DNA of 64,000 nt from Nitratireductor aestuarii (GCF_014641695.1 NZ_BMIF01000001.1:186001-250000), one strand, 5' to 3'; counted from the first letter of the stretch, positions 43,963-53,837 are shown. A program made the numbers and translations. Notes: a model not told the origin generated them from the sequence alone.

Positions 43963-46065
43963 ATGAACATTCAGCCGAACATGACGATCGGGCACTCTGC
44001 GTGTCCGCATGACTGCCCCTCGACCTGCGCGCTCGACATCCAGATTGTCGATGGCCGGATCGGTCGCGTGCATGGGGCGAAGGACAATTCCTATACGGCA
44101 GGCGTGATCTGCGCGAAGGTCGCCCGCTATGCCGAGCGCATCCACCATCCGGGCCGTCTGCTGAAGCCGCTCGTCCGCGTTGGTGGCAAGGGCGAGGGCC
44201 GCTGGGCCGAGGCGAGCTGGGAAGCTGCCCTTGATTGCGTGGCGGAAGAATTTTTGCGAGCGGAAGAGAAATACGGCAGCGAGGCTGTGTGGCCCTATCA
44301 GTATGCTGGCACCATGGGTCTCGTGCAGCGCGATTCGATCCATCGTCTGCGCCACGCCAAGCGCTATTCGCTGCAATATGATTCCATCTGCACCAATCCT
44401 GCCTGGACGGGCTGGGTAATGGGTGCAGGCACCTTGCGCGGTCCTGACCCGCGCGAGATGGCGAATTCCGATTGCGTCGTGATCTGGGGCACCAATGCGG
44501 TCGCCACACAGGTCAATGTCATGAGCCACGCGATCCGTGCCCGCAAGGAGCGCGGCGCCAAGATCGTCGCGATCGACGTCTACGACAACGCGACCATGAA
44601 GCAGGCGGACATCGCTGTGCTCGTTCGGCCGGGCACGGATGCGGCACTTGCTTGCGGCATCATGCACGTGCTCTTCCGCGATGGCATGGCCGATTGGGCG
44701 TATCTCGAAAAATATACCGACGATCCGCGTGGGCTTGAACAGCACCTGCAGAGCCGCACGCCCGAATGGGCCGAGGCGATCTGCGGCGTCCCTGCCGATG
44801 AGATCGTGCGGCTCGCTCATCTGTTCGGCACGACGAAGAAGACTTACTTCCGCCTCGGCTATGGCTTCACTCGCAACCGCAACGGGTCGGTGAATATGCA
44901 TGCCGCGCTCAGCATCGCTGCAGTGACTGGGGCTTGGCAATATGAGGGCGGCGGCGCCTTCCACTCGAATTCCGATATCTTCGGCCTCGACAAGTCGATG
45001 ATCGAGGGGCACGCCTATCGCGACCGCACTATCCGCTCGCTCGACCAGTCGCAGATCGGCCGCGTGCTGACCAACGATCCGGACGCGCTTTACGGGGGAC
45101 CACCCGTCGCCGCCATGCTGATCCAGAACACCAACCCGGCCAATGTCGCGCCGGAGCAGCGGCTGGTGAAGCAGGGTTTCATGCGCGACGATCTCTTCGT
45201 CTGCGTGCACGAACAGTTCATGACCGACACGGCCAAGCTTGCCGACGTCGTGCTGCCTGCGACCATGTTCATGGAGCATGACGACATCTACCGTGGGGGT
45301 GGCAACCAGTTCATTCACCTCGGCCCGAAGCTGGTCGACGCTCCGGGCGAGGCGATGCCGAACATCTTCGTCATCGAGGAGCTGGCAAAGCGTCTAGGTG
45401 TTGCGGACAAGCCCGGCTTCGGCATGACCGCCCGCCAGCACATCGACCTGATGCTGGAACGCCGTGGCCTAGGAACGTTTGACACATTCAAGGAGCAGCG
45501 CTGGGCGGACGTGCAGCCGGACTTTGAAACCGCGCATTTCCTCAACGGCTTTGGCTTCCCCGATGGCAAGTTCCGTTTCCGGCCGCAATGGACCACGACG
45601 CCTGCGCCTGGTCGGCCGTCGGAGAGGATGGGCATCCGCGGCAACTACCCCGCTCTTCCCGAATTTCCGGATCACGTGCACCTGATCGAGGAAGCCGATC
45701 CTGAGCATCCGTTCCGGCTGGCAACGTCGCCGGCGCGCAACTTCCTCAATTCGACCTTCAGCGAAACGCCGGACTCCCGCAAGCGTGAAGGCAGGCCTGA
45801 GCTCATGCTCCATCCGCTGGATGCGGAGGCCCTGGGGATCATGGAAGGCGCGCGGGTCGAGCTGGGGAACCAGCGCGGCGAGTTGGTTCTGCACGCAAAG
45901 ATCTTCGACGGCGTCCGCCGCGGCGTGGTTGTCGCTGAAGGCATCTGGCCGAACGATGCGCACGAGCGGGGCGAGGGCATCAACGTGCTTACCGGCGCGG
46001 ATGCCGTTGCACCCTACGGCGGCGTCGGCTTCCACGACACAAAGGTGTGGGTCCGGGCGGTCTAA
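43963..46065 (+). CDS. Molybdopterin-dependent oxidoreductase (DMSO reductase family)
   Basis: The 700-residue protein has an N-terminal [4Fe-4S] motif C14-x3-C18-x3-C22 with the fourth cysteine C50 in GVICAKVARYAER, then the bis-molybdopterin guanine dinucleotide domains, with VVIWGTNAVATQ, HPGRLLKPL and the C-terminal RNFLNSTFSE and VAEGIWPN segments. No Tat signal is visible, so it should be cytoplasmic. It belongs to an uncharacterised branch annotated only as molybdopterin oxidoreductase; no electron-transfer subunit lies next to it. Substrate unknown. Cofactor genes moaD and moaE are about 7 kb away, not linked. Confidence 0.9.
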   Translation: MNIQPNMTIGHSACPHDCPSTCALDIQIVDGRIGRVHGAKDNSYTAGVICAKVARYAERIHHPGRLLKPLVRVGGKGEGRWAEASWEAALDCVAEEFLRAEEKYGSEAVWPYQYAGTMGLVQRDSIHRLRHAKRYSLQYDSICTNPAWTGWVMGAGTLRGPDPREMANSDCVVIWGTNAVATQVNVMSHAIRARKERGAKIVAIDVYDNATMKQADIAVLVRPGTDAALACGIMHVLFRDGMADWAYLEKYTDDPRGLEQHLQSRTPEWAEAICGVPADEIVRLAHLFGTTKKTYFRLGYGFTRNRNGSVNMHAALSIAAVTGAWQYEGGGAFHSNSDIFGLDKSMIEGHAYRDRTIRSLDQSQIGRVLTNDPDALYGGPPVAAMLIQNTNPANVAPEQRLVKQGFMRDDLFVCVHEQFMTDTAKLADVVLPATMFMEHDDIYRGGGNQFIHLGPKLVDAPGEAMPNIFVIEELAKRLGVADKPGFGMTARQHIDLMLERRGLGTFDTFKEQRWADVQPDFETAHFLNGFGFPDGKFRFRPQWTTTPAPGRPSERMGIRGNYPALPEFPDHVHLIEEADPEHPFRLATSPARNFLNSTFSETPDSRKREGRPELMLHPLDAEALGIMEGARVELGNQRGELVLHAKIFDGVRRGVVVAEGIWPNDAHERGEGINVLTGADAVAPYGGVGFHDTKVWVRAV

Positions 46066-46077
46066 CTTTTACGAACA

Positions 46078-46102
46078 GGAACGAACCGGGCCTTCAAGGA
46101 TT
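46078..46102 (+). promoter_or_regulatory. EcfG-like promoter (YihY gene), weak
   Basis: GGAAC (46078-46082), 16 nt, GATT (46099-46102). The -10 has the TT but not CG. The start would fall about 15 bases before the ATG at 46126. Confidence 0.35.
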
Positions 46103-46125
46103 TGATCCCTCAGCTGGAGGGATCA

Positions 46126-47112
46126 ATGGCCGCTCGATCAAGCACCCGTAGAATTGATACTGAACTGAACGGCGAGAACGCCCGTTCACCCGGCGAGCTT
46201 TCCTGGTCCGGCTGGAAGGCGATCTTCATGCGCGTCTTCCGCGAAATCAGCGAAGACCGTGTACTGATGATCGCGGGCGGCGTGACCTTTTACCTGCTGC
46301 TCGCGATGTTCCCGGCTCTGGCGGCCTTCGTCTCCATCTACGGCCTCCTTGCCGATCCCTCCGATATTTCCGGCTACATGGACCAGATGCAGGGCGTGAT
46401 GCCCCAGGCAGGCGTCGAGATCATCTCAACGCAGCTTCGTTCGCTCGCCCAGCAGAGCAACGATGCGCTTGGCATCAGCTTCATTATCGGCCTTGCCGTG
46501 GCGTTCTGGAGCGCCAATGGTGGCATCAAGGCGCTTTTCGACGCCATGAACGTCGCCTACGAGGAGGACGAGAAGCGCAGCTTCATTTGGCTGAACCTGA
46601 CAGCCTTTGGCTTCACGCTCGGCGCGGTGGTGCTGGCGATCGTGTTCATCGCGGTGCTCGGCGTGGTACCGGCCGTGCTCGCCTACATGGGCTTCGGGCC
46701 CGTGGTGGAAATTCTCGTGCATGTGCTGCGCTGGGTGCTGCTGGCCGCCGTTGCGCTTTTCGCCATATCGCTGCTCTACCGCTACGGACCCAGCCGTTCG
46801 CCCGCCAAATGGCGTTGGGTAAGCGTCGGCGCGGTCTTCGCCACAGTCTGCTGGTTCATCGTCGCCTGGGGCTTCTCGTTCTACCTTCAGAATTTTGCTG
46901 ACTACAACGCCACCTATGGCGCTCTCGGAGCCGTGATCGGCCTGATGATGTGGATGTGGATCTCCACCATCGTCGTCATCGTCGGGGCTGAACTGAATGC
47001 CGAGATGGAGCGCCAGACCGCGCGCGACTCCACGACCGGCCCTGAGCTGCCGCCGGGCGAGCGCGGCGCCTTCGTTGCCGATCAGGGGCCGGAAAGTCAT
47101 CCCATTGGATGA
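46126..47112 (+). CDS. YihY/BrkB family inner-membrane protein
   Basis: The 328-residue protein has about six transmembrane helices. After a hydrophilic lead, RVLMIAGGVTFYLLLAMFPALAAFVSIYG is typical of helix 1 of the family and NATYGALGAVIGLMMWMWIS of the last helices. Older names (RNase BN, BrkB) are historical; the true function is unknown. ATG 46126 has GGAGGG at the right distance, unlike the ATG 24 bases earlier. It precedes the stress-type small peptide operon. Confidence 0.87.
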   Translation: MAARSSTRRIDTELNGENARSPGELSWSGWKAIFMRVFREISEDRVLMIAGGVTFYLLLAMFPALAAFVSIYGLLADPSDISGYMDQMQGVMPQAGVEIISTQLRSLAQQSNDALGISFIIGLAVAFWSANGGIKALFDAMNVAYEEDEKRSFIWLNLTAFGFTLGAVVLAIVFIAVLGVVPAVLAYMGFGPVVEILVHVLRWVLLAAVALFAISLLYRYGPSRSPAKWRWVSVGAVFATVCWFIVAWGFSFYLQNFADYNATYGALGAVIGLMMWMWISTIVVIVGAELNAEMERQTARDSTTGPELPPGERGAFVADQGPESHPIG

Positions 47113-47127
47113 AAACGCTTTTCCCGA

Positions 47128-47152
47128 GGAACCTGGCTGCTTCTTGGAAGTT
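47128..47152 (+). promoter_or_regulatory. EcfG-type promoter (small peptide and holin/DUF3618 operon)
   Basis: GGAAC (47128-47132), 16 nt, AGTT (47149-47152). One base off the CGTT consensus. Transcription would start near 47160, 20 bases before the peptide ATG at 47180. Confidence 0.6.
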
Positions 47153-47179
47153 GGGTTCTCACAACACGAGGAGTGTTCC

Positions 47180-47254
47180 ATGAACTCAATTATCTACATC
47201 ATAGGCTTGATCGTCGTCGTTCTGGCGATCCTGTCATTCCTCGGTCTTGCTTAG
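47180..47254 (+). CDS. 24-residue single-helix membrane peptide
   Basis: The frame encodes MNSIIYIIGLIVVVLAILSF followed by LGLA and a TAG stop. GAGGAG lies seven bases before the ATG. Almost the whole peptide is one hydrophobic helix long enough to span the membrane. It is followed after 12 bases by the next gene, with its stop within that gene's AGGAGG ribosome site. Small membrane peptides of this kind are common in stress operons of Rhizobiales. Its role is unknown. Confidence 0.72.
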   Translation: MNSIIYIIGLIVVVLAILSFLGLA

Positions 47255-47266
47255 GAGGAATGACAA

Positions 47267-47812
47267 ATGTCCAACCATGACGATCTGCGTGGAACGTCCA
47301 CGTCCACTGGTGGCGATGCCCCCGCACTGTCGGAAGCGGCCACCAAAATTGGCTCCCAGGTGACGGAAGGTGCGGTTGAAGGTGTGCGCAATGCGCAGGC
47401 CAAGGCATCCGAAAGCATGCACAGCTTTGCTGAGGCGATCCGCAAGGCTGGCGACGAGCTGAAGGAGAACGACCAGGGCCCCGTGGCCCAGGTTCTGGCG
47501 CAGGCCGCCGGTAGCCTAGACGAGATGTCGAGAGCGTTGGGGCAAAAGGGCATTGGCGAAATCGTCAATGACGTCCGTAGCTTCGGCCGCCAGCATCCCG
47601 GTGCGTTCATTCTGGGCTCTGCATTGCTGGGCGTAGCGCTTGGCAGGTTCGCCCAGACAGCCGCGGCTTCCGGAACGTCCAACAACTCAGGCGAAAGGCG
47701 TGCGGCCGAATATAGCGGCAACCGGAACTACGCATCGTCCTATCCCTCAGCGACGACATCCGCGAGCTCGACCACGACGAATACCGACACCAAGGACTGG
47801 AGCAAGCCATGA
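47267..47812 (+). CDS. Stress-operon membrane-associated protein of unknown function
   Basis: The 181-residue protein has a hydrophilic, helical N-terminal two thirds with possible coiled coil (residues 20-95: EAIRKAGDELKE and the like), one short hydrophobic segment (HPGAFILGSALLGVALGRFA, about residues 108-127), and a Ser/Thr/Ala-rich tail. The arrangement resembles ElaB/YqjD or DUF883-like ribosome- or membrane-associated stress proteins, but I cannot assign it. AGGAGG is well placed. It overlaps the next gene by four bases. Confidence 0.7.
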   Translation: MSNHDDLRGTSTSTGGDAPALSEAATKIGSQVTEGAVEGVRNAQAKASESMHSFAEAIRKAGDELKENDQGPVAQVLAQAAGSLDEMSRALGQKGIGEIVNDVRSFGRQHPGAFILGSALLGVALGRFAQTAAASGTSNNSGERRAAEYSGNRNYASSYPSATTSASSTTTNTDTKDWSKP

Positions 47813-48204
47813 ACGGGAACGACGAAGGCCGTGGCGTGATGGGGTTGGTGTCCGATCTCGCCGATCAGGCTTCAACGCTGGTCCGCACCGAGTTCCGCCT
47901 CCTGCGGACCGAAATGTCCGAAAAGTTCGATCAGGTGAAGAACGGCGCCATCGAGGTGATCGCCGGCGCAATCTGCCTGCTCGTGGCCCTCATGGTCCTG
48001 GTGCAGGCGCTGATCATAGCGCTGGCCGAGATGGGCCTTGGCGGCGGCTGGGCTTCGCTTCTGGTTGGCGTGGTGCTCGCAGTGCTGGGCTACATCATGG
48101 TGAAGGCCGGATCGTCCAACATGAGCGCGGCGAACCTCACCCCGGACCGGACCCAAAATCAGCTGTCGCAGGATGCACGCGCAGTTAAGGAGCAGATGAG
48201 ATGA
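47809..48204 (+). CDS. Holin-like (DUF1469/phage holin superfamily) membrane protein
   Basis: The 131-residue protein has an amphipathic N-terminus (residues 1-45) followed by two transmembrane helices (VIAGAICLLVALMVLVQALI and ASLLVGVVLAVLGYIMVKAG) and a short polar tail. The pattern matches the YqjE/DUF1469 group of putative actinobacterial/proteobacterial holin-like proteins, often found with DUF3618 and DUF883 proteins. No phage gene is near, so a lytic role is unlikely. Coupled to both neighbours by four-base overlaps. Confidence 0.8.
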   Translation: MNGNDEGRGVMGLVSDLADQASTLVRTEFRLLRTEMSEKFDQVKNGAIEVIAGAICLLVALMVLVQALIIALAEMGLGGGWASLLVGVVLAVLGYIMVKAGSSNMSAANLTPDRTQNQLSQDARAVKEQMR

Positions 48205-49265
48205 GTGAGAAAAGTTCTGCCGAGCTGGAGCGGGAGGCCGAGGCCGTCCGCGCCCAGATGTCCGAAACTGCCGACACACTGCAGCGCAAGCTCTCGCCAG
48301 GGCAGCTTGTCGATGAAGTGACGACCTACTTCAAGAACTCCGACGGTCGCGTTGCACTCGATAATCTGAGCGCACAGGTCCGCGATAACCCGCTGCCGCT
48401 GGTGCTGGTCGGAGCTGGGCTCGCCTGGCTCTTCATGGGAGGTGGCCCATCCGCTGCCAGTCTGAGGGCTTCGAGGCGCGGCAGCTTCGATCGCACCGAC
48501 TTCGGTCGCTACCAGGGTGACTATCCGGAAGGTCACTGGGAAGATGACGTTGTGGATCGTCCCATCCCGGCCGATTCAATGCGCCGCATGGGCGAAGGAA
48601 CCGTCGGTGGCGAAAGCGACAGCGGCCCGTCGGTGACGGAGCGCATGAGCTCCGCCTATGACAGCGCCAAGAGCACTGTGAGTTCGGCTGCTGAGGCGAT
48701 CACCGATAGTGCATCGCAGGCGGCGGGCAGCGTTTCTGACAGCACGTCACGCGCATGGCGCGGCATGCGGCGCTCACCCCGCTATGTCGGTGACAGCCTT
48801 TCAGACGTCCAGAGCCGTGGCCAGCGGATGATCTCCGACACGCTGGACAAGGAGCCGCTGATCCTCGGCGCAATCGGTCTTGCTGTGGGTGCTGCCATCG
48901 GCGCGATGATGCCGCGCACCCGCGTCGAGGAAGAGTACCTGAGCCCTTACGCCGAGAAGGCAGGCCAGTCGGTGCGCGAGATGGCGCAGCAGGGCATGGA
49001 TGAAGTCCGCAACGTAGCTTCCAAGGTTTACGACGAGGCCACTGAAAAGCTGGATAGTGCGAAGGAGGAAGATACAAGTACTTCGTCCGCCACTTCGTCC
49101 TCGCCGACGCGCTCGCCGAGCAGCCTTGCTGCGACGCAGCCAGTATCGGGTGTTGGCACTGGGGCTTCGAGAGATTTAGCGTCGGAGAACAACGCCACGG
49201 TGAAGGGGCCGACGGAAACCGACGCAAGTGAAGCTTTCACCGAAACGAGATCCAAGCCGCTTTAG
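48201..49265 (+). CDS. DUF3618-domain membrane protein
   Basis: The 354-residue protein opens with the DUF3618 pattern: a charged helix (SSAELEREAEAVRAQMSETA), LSPGQLVDEV and DNPLPLVLVGAGLAWLFMG, the first membrane helix. A long Ser/Ala-rich, low-complexity stretch with repeated SAAEAITDSASQAAGSVS-like sequence follows, then a second short hydrophobic segment (ILGAIGLAVGAAIGAMM) and an Asp/Glu/Ser/Thr-rich tail. In Rhizobium such proteins are annotated as nutrient-deprivation-induced. It closes the operon that starts with the 24-residue peptide. Confidence 0.82.
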   Translation: MSEKSSAELEREAEAVRAQMSETADTLQRKLSPGQLVDEVTTYFKNSDGRVALDNLSAQVRDNPLPLVLVGAGLAWLFMGGGPSAASLRASRRGSFDRTDFGRYQGDYPEGHWEDDVVDRPIPADSMRRMGEGTVGGESDSGPSVTERMSSAYDSAKSTVSSAAEAITDSASQAAGSVSDSTSRAWRGMRRSPRYVGDSLSDVQSRGQRMISDTLDKEPLILGAIGLAVGAAIGAMMPRTRVEEEYLSPYAEKAGQSVREMAQQGMDEVRNVASKVYDEATEKLDSAKEEDTSTSSATSSSPTRSPSSLAATQPVSGVGTGASRDLASENNATVKGPTETDASEAFTETRSKPL

Positions 49266-49286
49266 TCCACCAAACTCCTGAAAAGC

Positions 49287-49313
49287 AAAAGGGCGCGGAA
49301 TTCGCGCCCTTTT
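49287..49313. terminator. Bidirectional terminator between the stress operon and purN
   Basis: AAAAGGGCGCG, loop GAATT, CGCGCCCTTTT. Both strands give a perfect 11-bp palindromic stem bounded by A and T runs, so it can end both convergent transcripts. Confidence 0.88.
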
Positions 49314-49337
49314 CAATTCATCTTCGCTTACAGCCAA

Positions 49338-50044
49338 TCAAGGCGTCCGGCGTGCCAGATCCTCGAGGTTGACGATCTCCTCGACGGAGGAGGGCACCAT
49401 GAGGCTGGTGTTTGCACCCCAGCCGATTTCGAGGCCGTGGGCGTAAACGGTCCGGTTGTTTTCCATGCGCGCCTTGCCGGATGCCACCATCGAAAGCGCC
49501 AGCGGATAGATCTTGTGCTCCATGTTGAGCACGCGAACGGCAAGCTCACCTTCCGTGTCGGTCGGCAGTACGGGCACGGCAGCCTGCGCGATGATAGGTC
49601 CGGCATCCATTTCGGCTGTCACGAAGTGAACCGTGCAGCCATGGATGCGCATGCCCTGCTGGATCACGCGAGCGTGCGTCGTAAGCCCCGGGAACAGCGG
49701 CAGCAGCGACGGATGGATGTTGATGAGCCGTCCGACCCAGCGGTTCGTGAAGTCGGCGCTGAGGATCCGCATGAAGCCGGCGAGGCAGATGATCTCGACC
49801 CCAGCTTCGTCAAGAATGCGCTGGATCTCGCCTTCATGCGCAGCCTTGTTCGGATGACCGGCGCGAGGCGCGACAAAGGTAGGAATACCGGACGACGCTG
49901 CGACGGCCAGGCCCTGCGCCTCGGGTTGATCGCTGATCACGCAGACGATCTCAGCCGGAAAATCGGCTTCGGCAGCGGCCCGGATCAGCGCGGTCATGTT
50001 CGAGCCGCGCCCTGAAATCAGAACTCCGACGCGGTTACGTGGGC

Positions 50045-50048
<4 letters not shown>
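49338..50048 (-). CDS. purN: Phosphoribosylglycinamide formyltransferase
   Basis: PurN transfers a formyl group from 10-formyltetrahydrofolate to GAR in purine synthesis. The 236-residue protein has [15 protein letters not shown] for the phosphate loop, and the folate-site pair in [14 protein letters not shown] with the catalytic histidine, then [19 protein letters not shown]. Length is slightly longer than E. coli PurN (212). The start overlaps the purM stop by four bases. Confidence 0.96.
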
Positions 50049-51112
<1,064 letters not shown>

Positions 51113-51423
51113 ATTGGAGACCTCTCCGCGCAATTCACTGGCTCAGGTTCCGTCCCGGTAGCAGTTCTGACGAGGCGGACCACTCATCTATGGCCTCGCT
51201 GGACAAGCCCGCGAACCATGCGCTCTATTGGCACGCAGCGGCCTGCAACTCAAGCGCAAGCGGGCACCACGCACAGGCAACAGCCATAGAGGGGACTTTA
51301 GACAAAAGTGGGAGGAAGGTGAACGCTCCACCGTTTGTTCAGGGCCGGAAATCGCACCGCCTCTTGAAGCCGCTTTGCATCACCTTCATATGCATCAGCA
51401 TAGCTTGACCTGGAGCCGTTTGA
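51113..51423. other. Divergent spacer between purM and the CDP-alcohol phosphatidyltransferase gene
   Basis: About 311 bases with no supported frame. I looked for a purine riboswitch or PurR-like palindrome on the purM side and saw neither. Promoters for both directions should lie here but are not identified. Confidence 0.55.
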
Positions 51424-51984
51424 TTGACCATCCCTAACATTATTACCCTGTTTCGGTTTCTGCTTGTGCCGCTGGTGGTGCTGTCGCTGCTGGACGGCAA
51501 GTGGGGCTGGGCCTTCAGCGGGTTTTTGGCCGCTGCGGTATCGGACGGTCTGGACGGCTTTATCGCCCGTCACTTCAACCAGCGAAGCGCGCTTGGCGCC
51601 TATCTCGACCCCGTGGCCGACAAGGTGCTTCTGGTCAGCGTCTTCGTCGTGCTGGGCTACATGGGCCATCTGCCGCTCTGGCTGGTCATAGCGGTCGTAT
51701 CGCGGGACGCGCTGATCGTTGGCGGGGTGATCCTCTCCACCGTCATGGGCAACCCGGTCCCGATGAAGCCGATCTTCGTCTCCAAGGCGAACACAACGGT
51801 CCAGCTCATCCTTGCGTCACTGGTTCTTGCCAGCCTTGCGCTCCATTTTTCCCTCGGTTTGTTCCTCCAGGGCTTCGTCTACCTGAGCGGCCTCTTGACC
51901 ATCGCTTCGGGCGCGGCCTATCTCGTTAGCTGGATCAAACATATGGGTGGATATGTCGACGCAAGTACCGCCTCGGATGACTAG
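51424..51984 (+). CDS. CDP-alcohol phosphatidyltransferase family protein
   Basis: The 186-residue membrane protein has about five hydrophobic helices, opening NIITLFRFLLVPLVVLSLL. The CDP-alcohol motif is complete: D-x2-DG-x2-AR in SDGLDGFIARHF, then G-x3-D-x3-D in GAYLDPVADK. It is a second PgsA-like enzyme in the window and shorter than PgsA; a cardiolipin- or phosphatidylglycerol-related reaction is likely, substrate not fixed. The start is TTG at 51424, with GGAG ahead. The next gene starts inside its last codons, so it heads an operon with a PerM protein and hdaA. Confidence 0.85.
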   Translation: MTIPNIITLFRFLLVPLVVLSLLDGKWGWAFSGFLAAAVSDGLDGFIARHFNQRSALGAYLDPVADKVLLVSVFVVLGYMGHLPLWLVIAVVSRDALIVGGVILSTVMGNPVPMKPIFVSKANTTVQLILASLVLASLALHFSLGLFLQGFVYLSGLLTIASGAAYLVSWIKHMGGYVDASTASDD

Positions 51985-53095
51985 TTCTGAAAGTGAGCTG
52001 CGTCGCGCCCACCTGTTGCGCACCGCTGGCTTCTGGCTGGTCGCTGGCGGCGGGCTGATCCTCTTCCTTTATGTTTTCAGCTCGGTCCTTCTGCCGTTCC
52101 TGGCCGGCATGGCACTGGCGTATTTCCTCGATCCAATCGCCGACCGCCTGGAGAAGCTCGGCATGTCGCGCCTTCTCGCCACCATCTTCATCCTGATCGT
52201 CTGTGTCCTGGCCCTGATCGTGGCCCTGATGGTCCTGATCCCGGTTCTCACCAACCAGCTCGTTGATTTCGCAGCGCGACTGCCGGAATACCTCGCACAG
52301 CTTCACGCACGGATCATCAGCTTCGATCCCGAATGGTTCGAGCGCGAGCTGGGGGTCAAACCAGGCACCCTGCAGGATGGCGTCGCTTCACTGCTCTCGC
52401 AGGGCACTGGTTTCATCACTGGACTATTCGCATCGCTGTGGAGTTCAGGCCTGGCGATCGTCAACCTCGTCAGCCTTTTTGTCGTGACGCCGGTCGTCGC
52501 CTTCTACCTGCTGCTCGACTGGGATCGCATGGTGGCGCATGTGGATAGTCTCGTGCCACGGAATCACCTGAATGACGTTCGTCAGATCGCCCGCGACATC
52601 AATCTGGCGACTGCAGGATTCGTGCGGGGGCAGGGCACCCTCTGCCTCATCCTTGGCATCTACTACGCAACGGGGCTGACGCTTGTCGGCCTCAACTTCG
52701 GCCTGCTGATCGGCCTCTTTGCCGGTCTGATCAGCTTCATTCCCTATGTGGGATCCCTTGTGGGCCTTGGACTTGCCGTCAGCGTCGCCATCGTTCAGTT
52801 CTGGCCGGATTGGTTCTGGGTCGTGGCCGTAATGGCCGTCTTTTTCAGCGGCCAGTTCATCGAAGGCAACATCCTCCAGCCGAAACTGGTGGGCAAGAGC
52901 GTCGGCCTTCATCCCGTGTGGCTTATGTTCGCACTTTTTGCCTTTGGATATCTCTTTGGATTTGTGGGATTGTTGATTGCTGTACCGGCTGCGGCAGCCG
53001 TTGCTGTGCTAGTGCGTTTCGCCATTGGCCGCTATCTGGAGTCACCGCTCTATAGTGGCCAAGCCCAGCGTGCCGGAGATTTGGAACACCAATGA
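51953..53095 (+). CDS. AI-2E/PerM family membrane protein
   Basis: The 380-residue protein has eight or so transmembrane helices. LLPFLAGMALAYFLDPIAD near the start and GLIAGLISFIPYVG-like sequence (GLFAGLISFIPYVGSL) plus EGNILQPKLVGKSVGLHP are the signatures of the family. A role in AI-2 export is known only for one member; most are uncharacterised, some are cation exchangers. It overlaps the upstream gene by 32 bases; GTG 51947 or ATG 51977 could also be the start. hdaA follows with a four-base overlap. Confidence 0.88.
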   Translation: MSTQVPPRMTSSESELRRAHLLRTAGFWLVAGGGLILFLYVFSSVLLPFLAGMALAYFLDPIADRLEKLGMSRLLATIFILIVCVLALIVALMVLIPVLTNQLVDFAARLPEYLAQLHARIISFDPEWFERELGVKPGTLQDGVASLLSQGTGFITGLFASLWSSGLAIVNLVSLFVVTPVVAFYLLLDWDRMVAHVDSLVPRNHLNDVRQIARDINLATAGFVRGQGTLCLILGIYYATGLTLVGLNFGLLIGLFAGLISFIPYVGSLVGLGLAVSVAIVQFWPDWFWVVAVMAVFFSGQFIEGNILQPKLVGKSVGLHPVWLMFALFAFGYLFGFVGLLIAVPAAAAVAVLVRFAIGRYLESPLYSGQAQRAGDLEHQ

Positions 53096-53787
53096 ATGAC
53101 GAAATTCTACCGCGGCAACTGCCCCTTGCTCTTGAGCATGGTGAGGGTAGGACCCGCGATGACCTGGTTGTTACAAAGTCGAATGAGCAGGCTGTCGCAC
53201 TGATCGACAGCTGGCCCAACTGGTCTGCGCCTGTGGTCATCCTTGCCGGTCCTCCCGGATCCGGCAAGACGCATCTGGCGGAAATCTGGTGCACCGAGGC
53301 GAATGCCGTGAAGGTGAGCCGGAGCCATATCGGGCAGGAAGCAATCGACGCTGCCTCCGAGGGCCCGGTGCTTGTGGAAAACGCCGATGCTCCGGGACTG
53401 GACCAGACGGGACTGTTCCACCTGATCAATGTGGTGAAGAGCGCGGGAACGCAGCTGCTTCTGACGGCGCGGACCTTCTCCGGCGCCTGGGGCGTGGATC
53501 TTCCCGATCTGGCCTCGCGCCTGCGGGCAGCCACAACGGTGGAAATCTATGAGCCGGACGACATGCTGCTGGCAGGCGTCATCGTAAAGCTCTTTGCCGA
53601 CCGCCAGGTGGTGGTCGAGCCGCACGTTGTGCAGTTCCTCGTGCGCCGGACGGAGCGTTCGCTTTCCTCGATGCGCGAGCTGGTGCGGATGATCGACCAG
53701 ATGGCAATGGAGCGGAAGACAAAGATCACCCGCGCCATCGCCGCCGAAGCCGTTACCATCCTGGAGCAGGGCGCTAAGCGCTCCTGA
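53092..53787 (+). CDS. hdaA: DnaA regulatory inactivator HdaA
   Basis: HdaA, with the replication clamp, stimulates ATP hydrolysis by DnaA and prevents over-initiation. The 231-residue protein has a clamp-binding motif RQLPLAL at residues 8-14, Walker A GPPGSGKTHLA at 53-63, a degenerate Walker B (PVLVENAD), and the sensor/lid region DLASRLRAATTV. The final helices form the DnaA-type lid. The order PerM-like, hdaA is common in alphaproteobacteria, though ppk, often next, is missing here. Confidence 0.93.
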   Translation: MNDEILPRQLPLALEHGEGRTRDDLVVTKSNEQAVALIDSWPNWSAPVVILAGPPGSGKTHLAEIWCTEANAVKVSRSHIGQEAIDAASEGPVLVENADAPGLDQTGLFHLINVVKSAGTQLLLTARTFSGAWGVDLPDLASRLRAATTVEIYEPDDMLLAGVIVKLFADRQVVVEPHVVQFLVRRTERSLSSMRELVRMIDQMAMERKTKITRAIAAEAVTILEQGAKRS

Positions 53788-53812
53788 CAAACCTGTAAAC
53801 ATGATTTGATAG

Positions 53813-53837
53813 GGAACATGCGGTCCACCCCGATGTT
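53813..53837 (+). promoter_or_regulatory. EcfG-type promoter (HdeA-like gene)
   Basis: GGAAC (53813-53817), 16 nt, TGTT (53834-53837); the same -10 variant as the OMP gene. Transcription would start near 53845, about 40 bases before the ATG at 53885. Confidence 0.55.

Noticed and set aside
43868-44509. Extension of the rlmJ frame upstream of ATG 43867
   Set aside because: The family starts at MNYRHAYHAGNF; the extra part overlaps the start of the oppositely oriented oxidoreductase gene and has no protein-like composition.
43927-45318. Minus-strand open frame antisense to the molybdopterin oxidoreductase
   Set aside because: Shadow frame in high-GC coding DNA; the plus strand encodes a complete enzyme with iron-sulfur cysteines.
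51113-51423. Possible purine riboswitch ahead of purM
   Set aside because: No conserved purine-aptamer elements were seen in the spacer on the minus strand.
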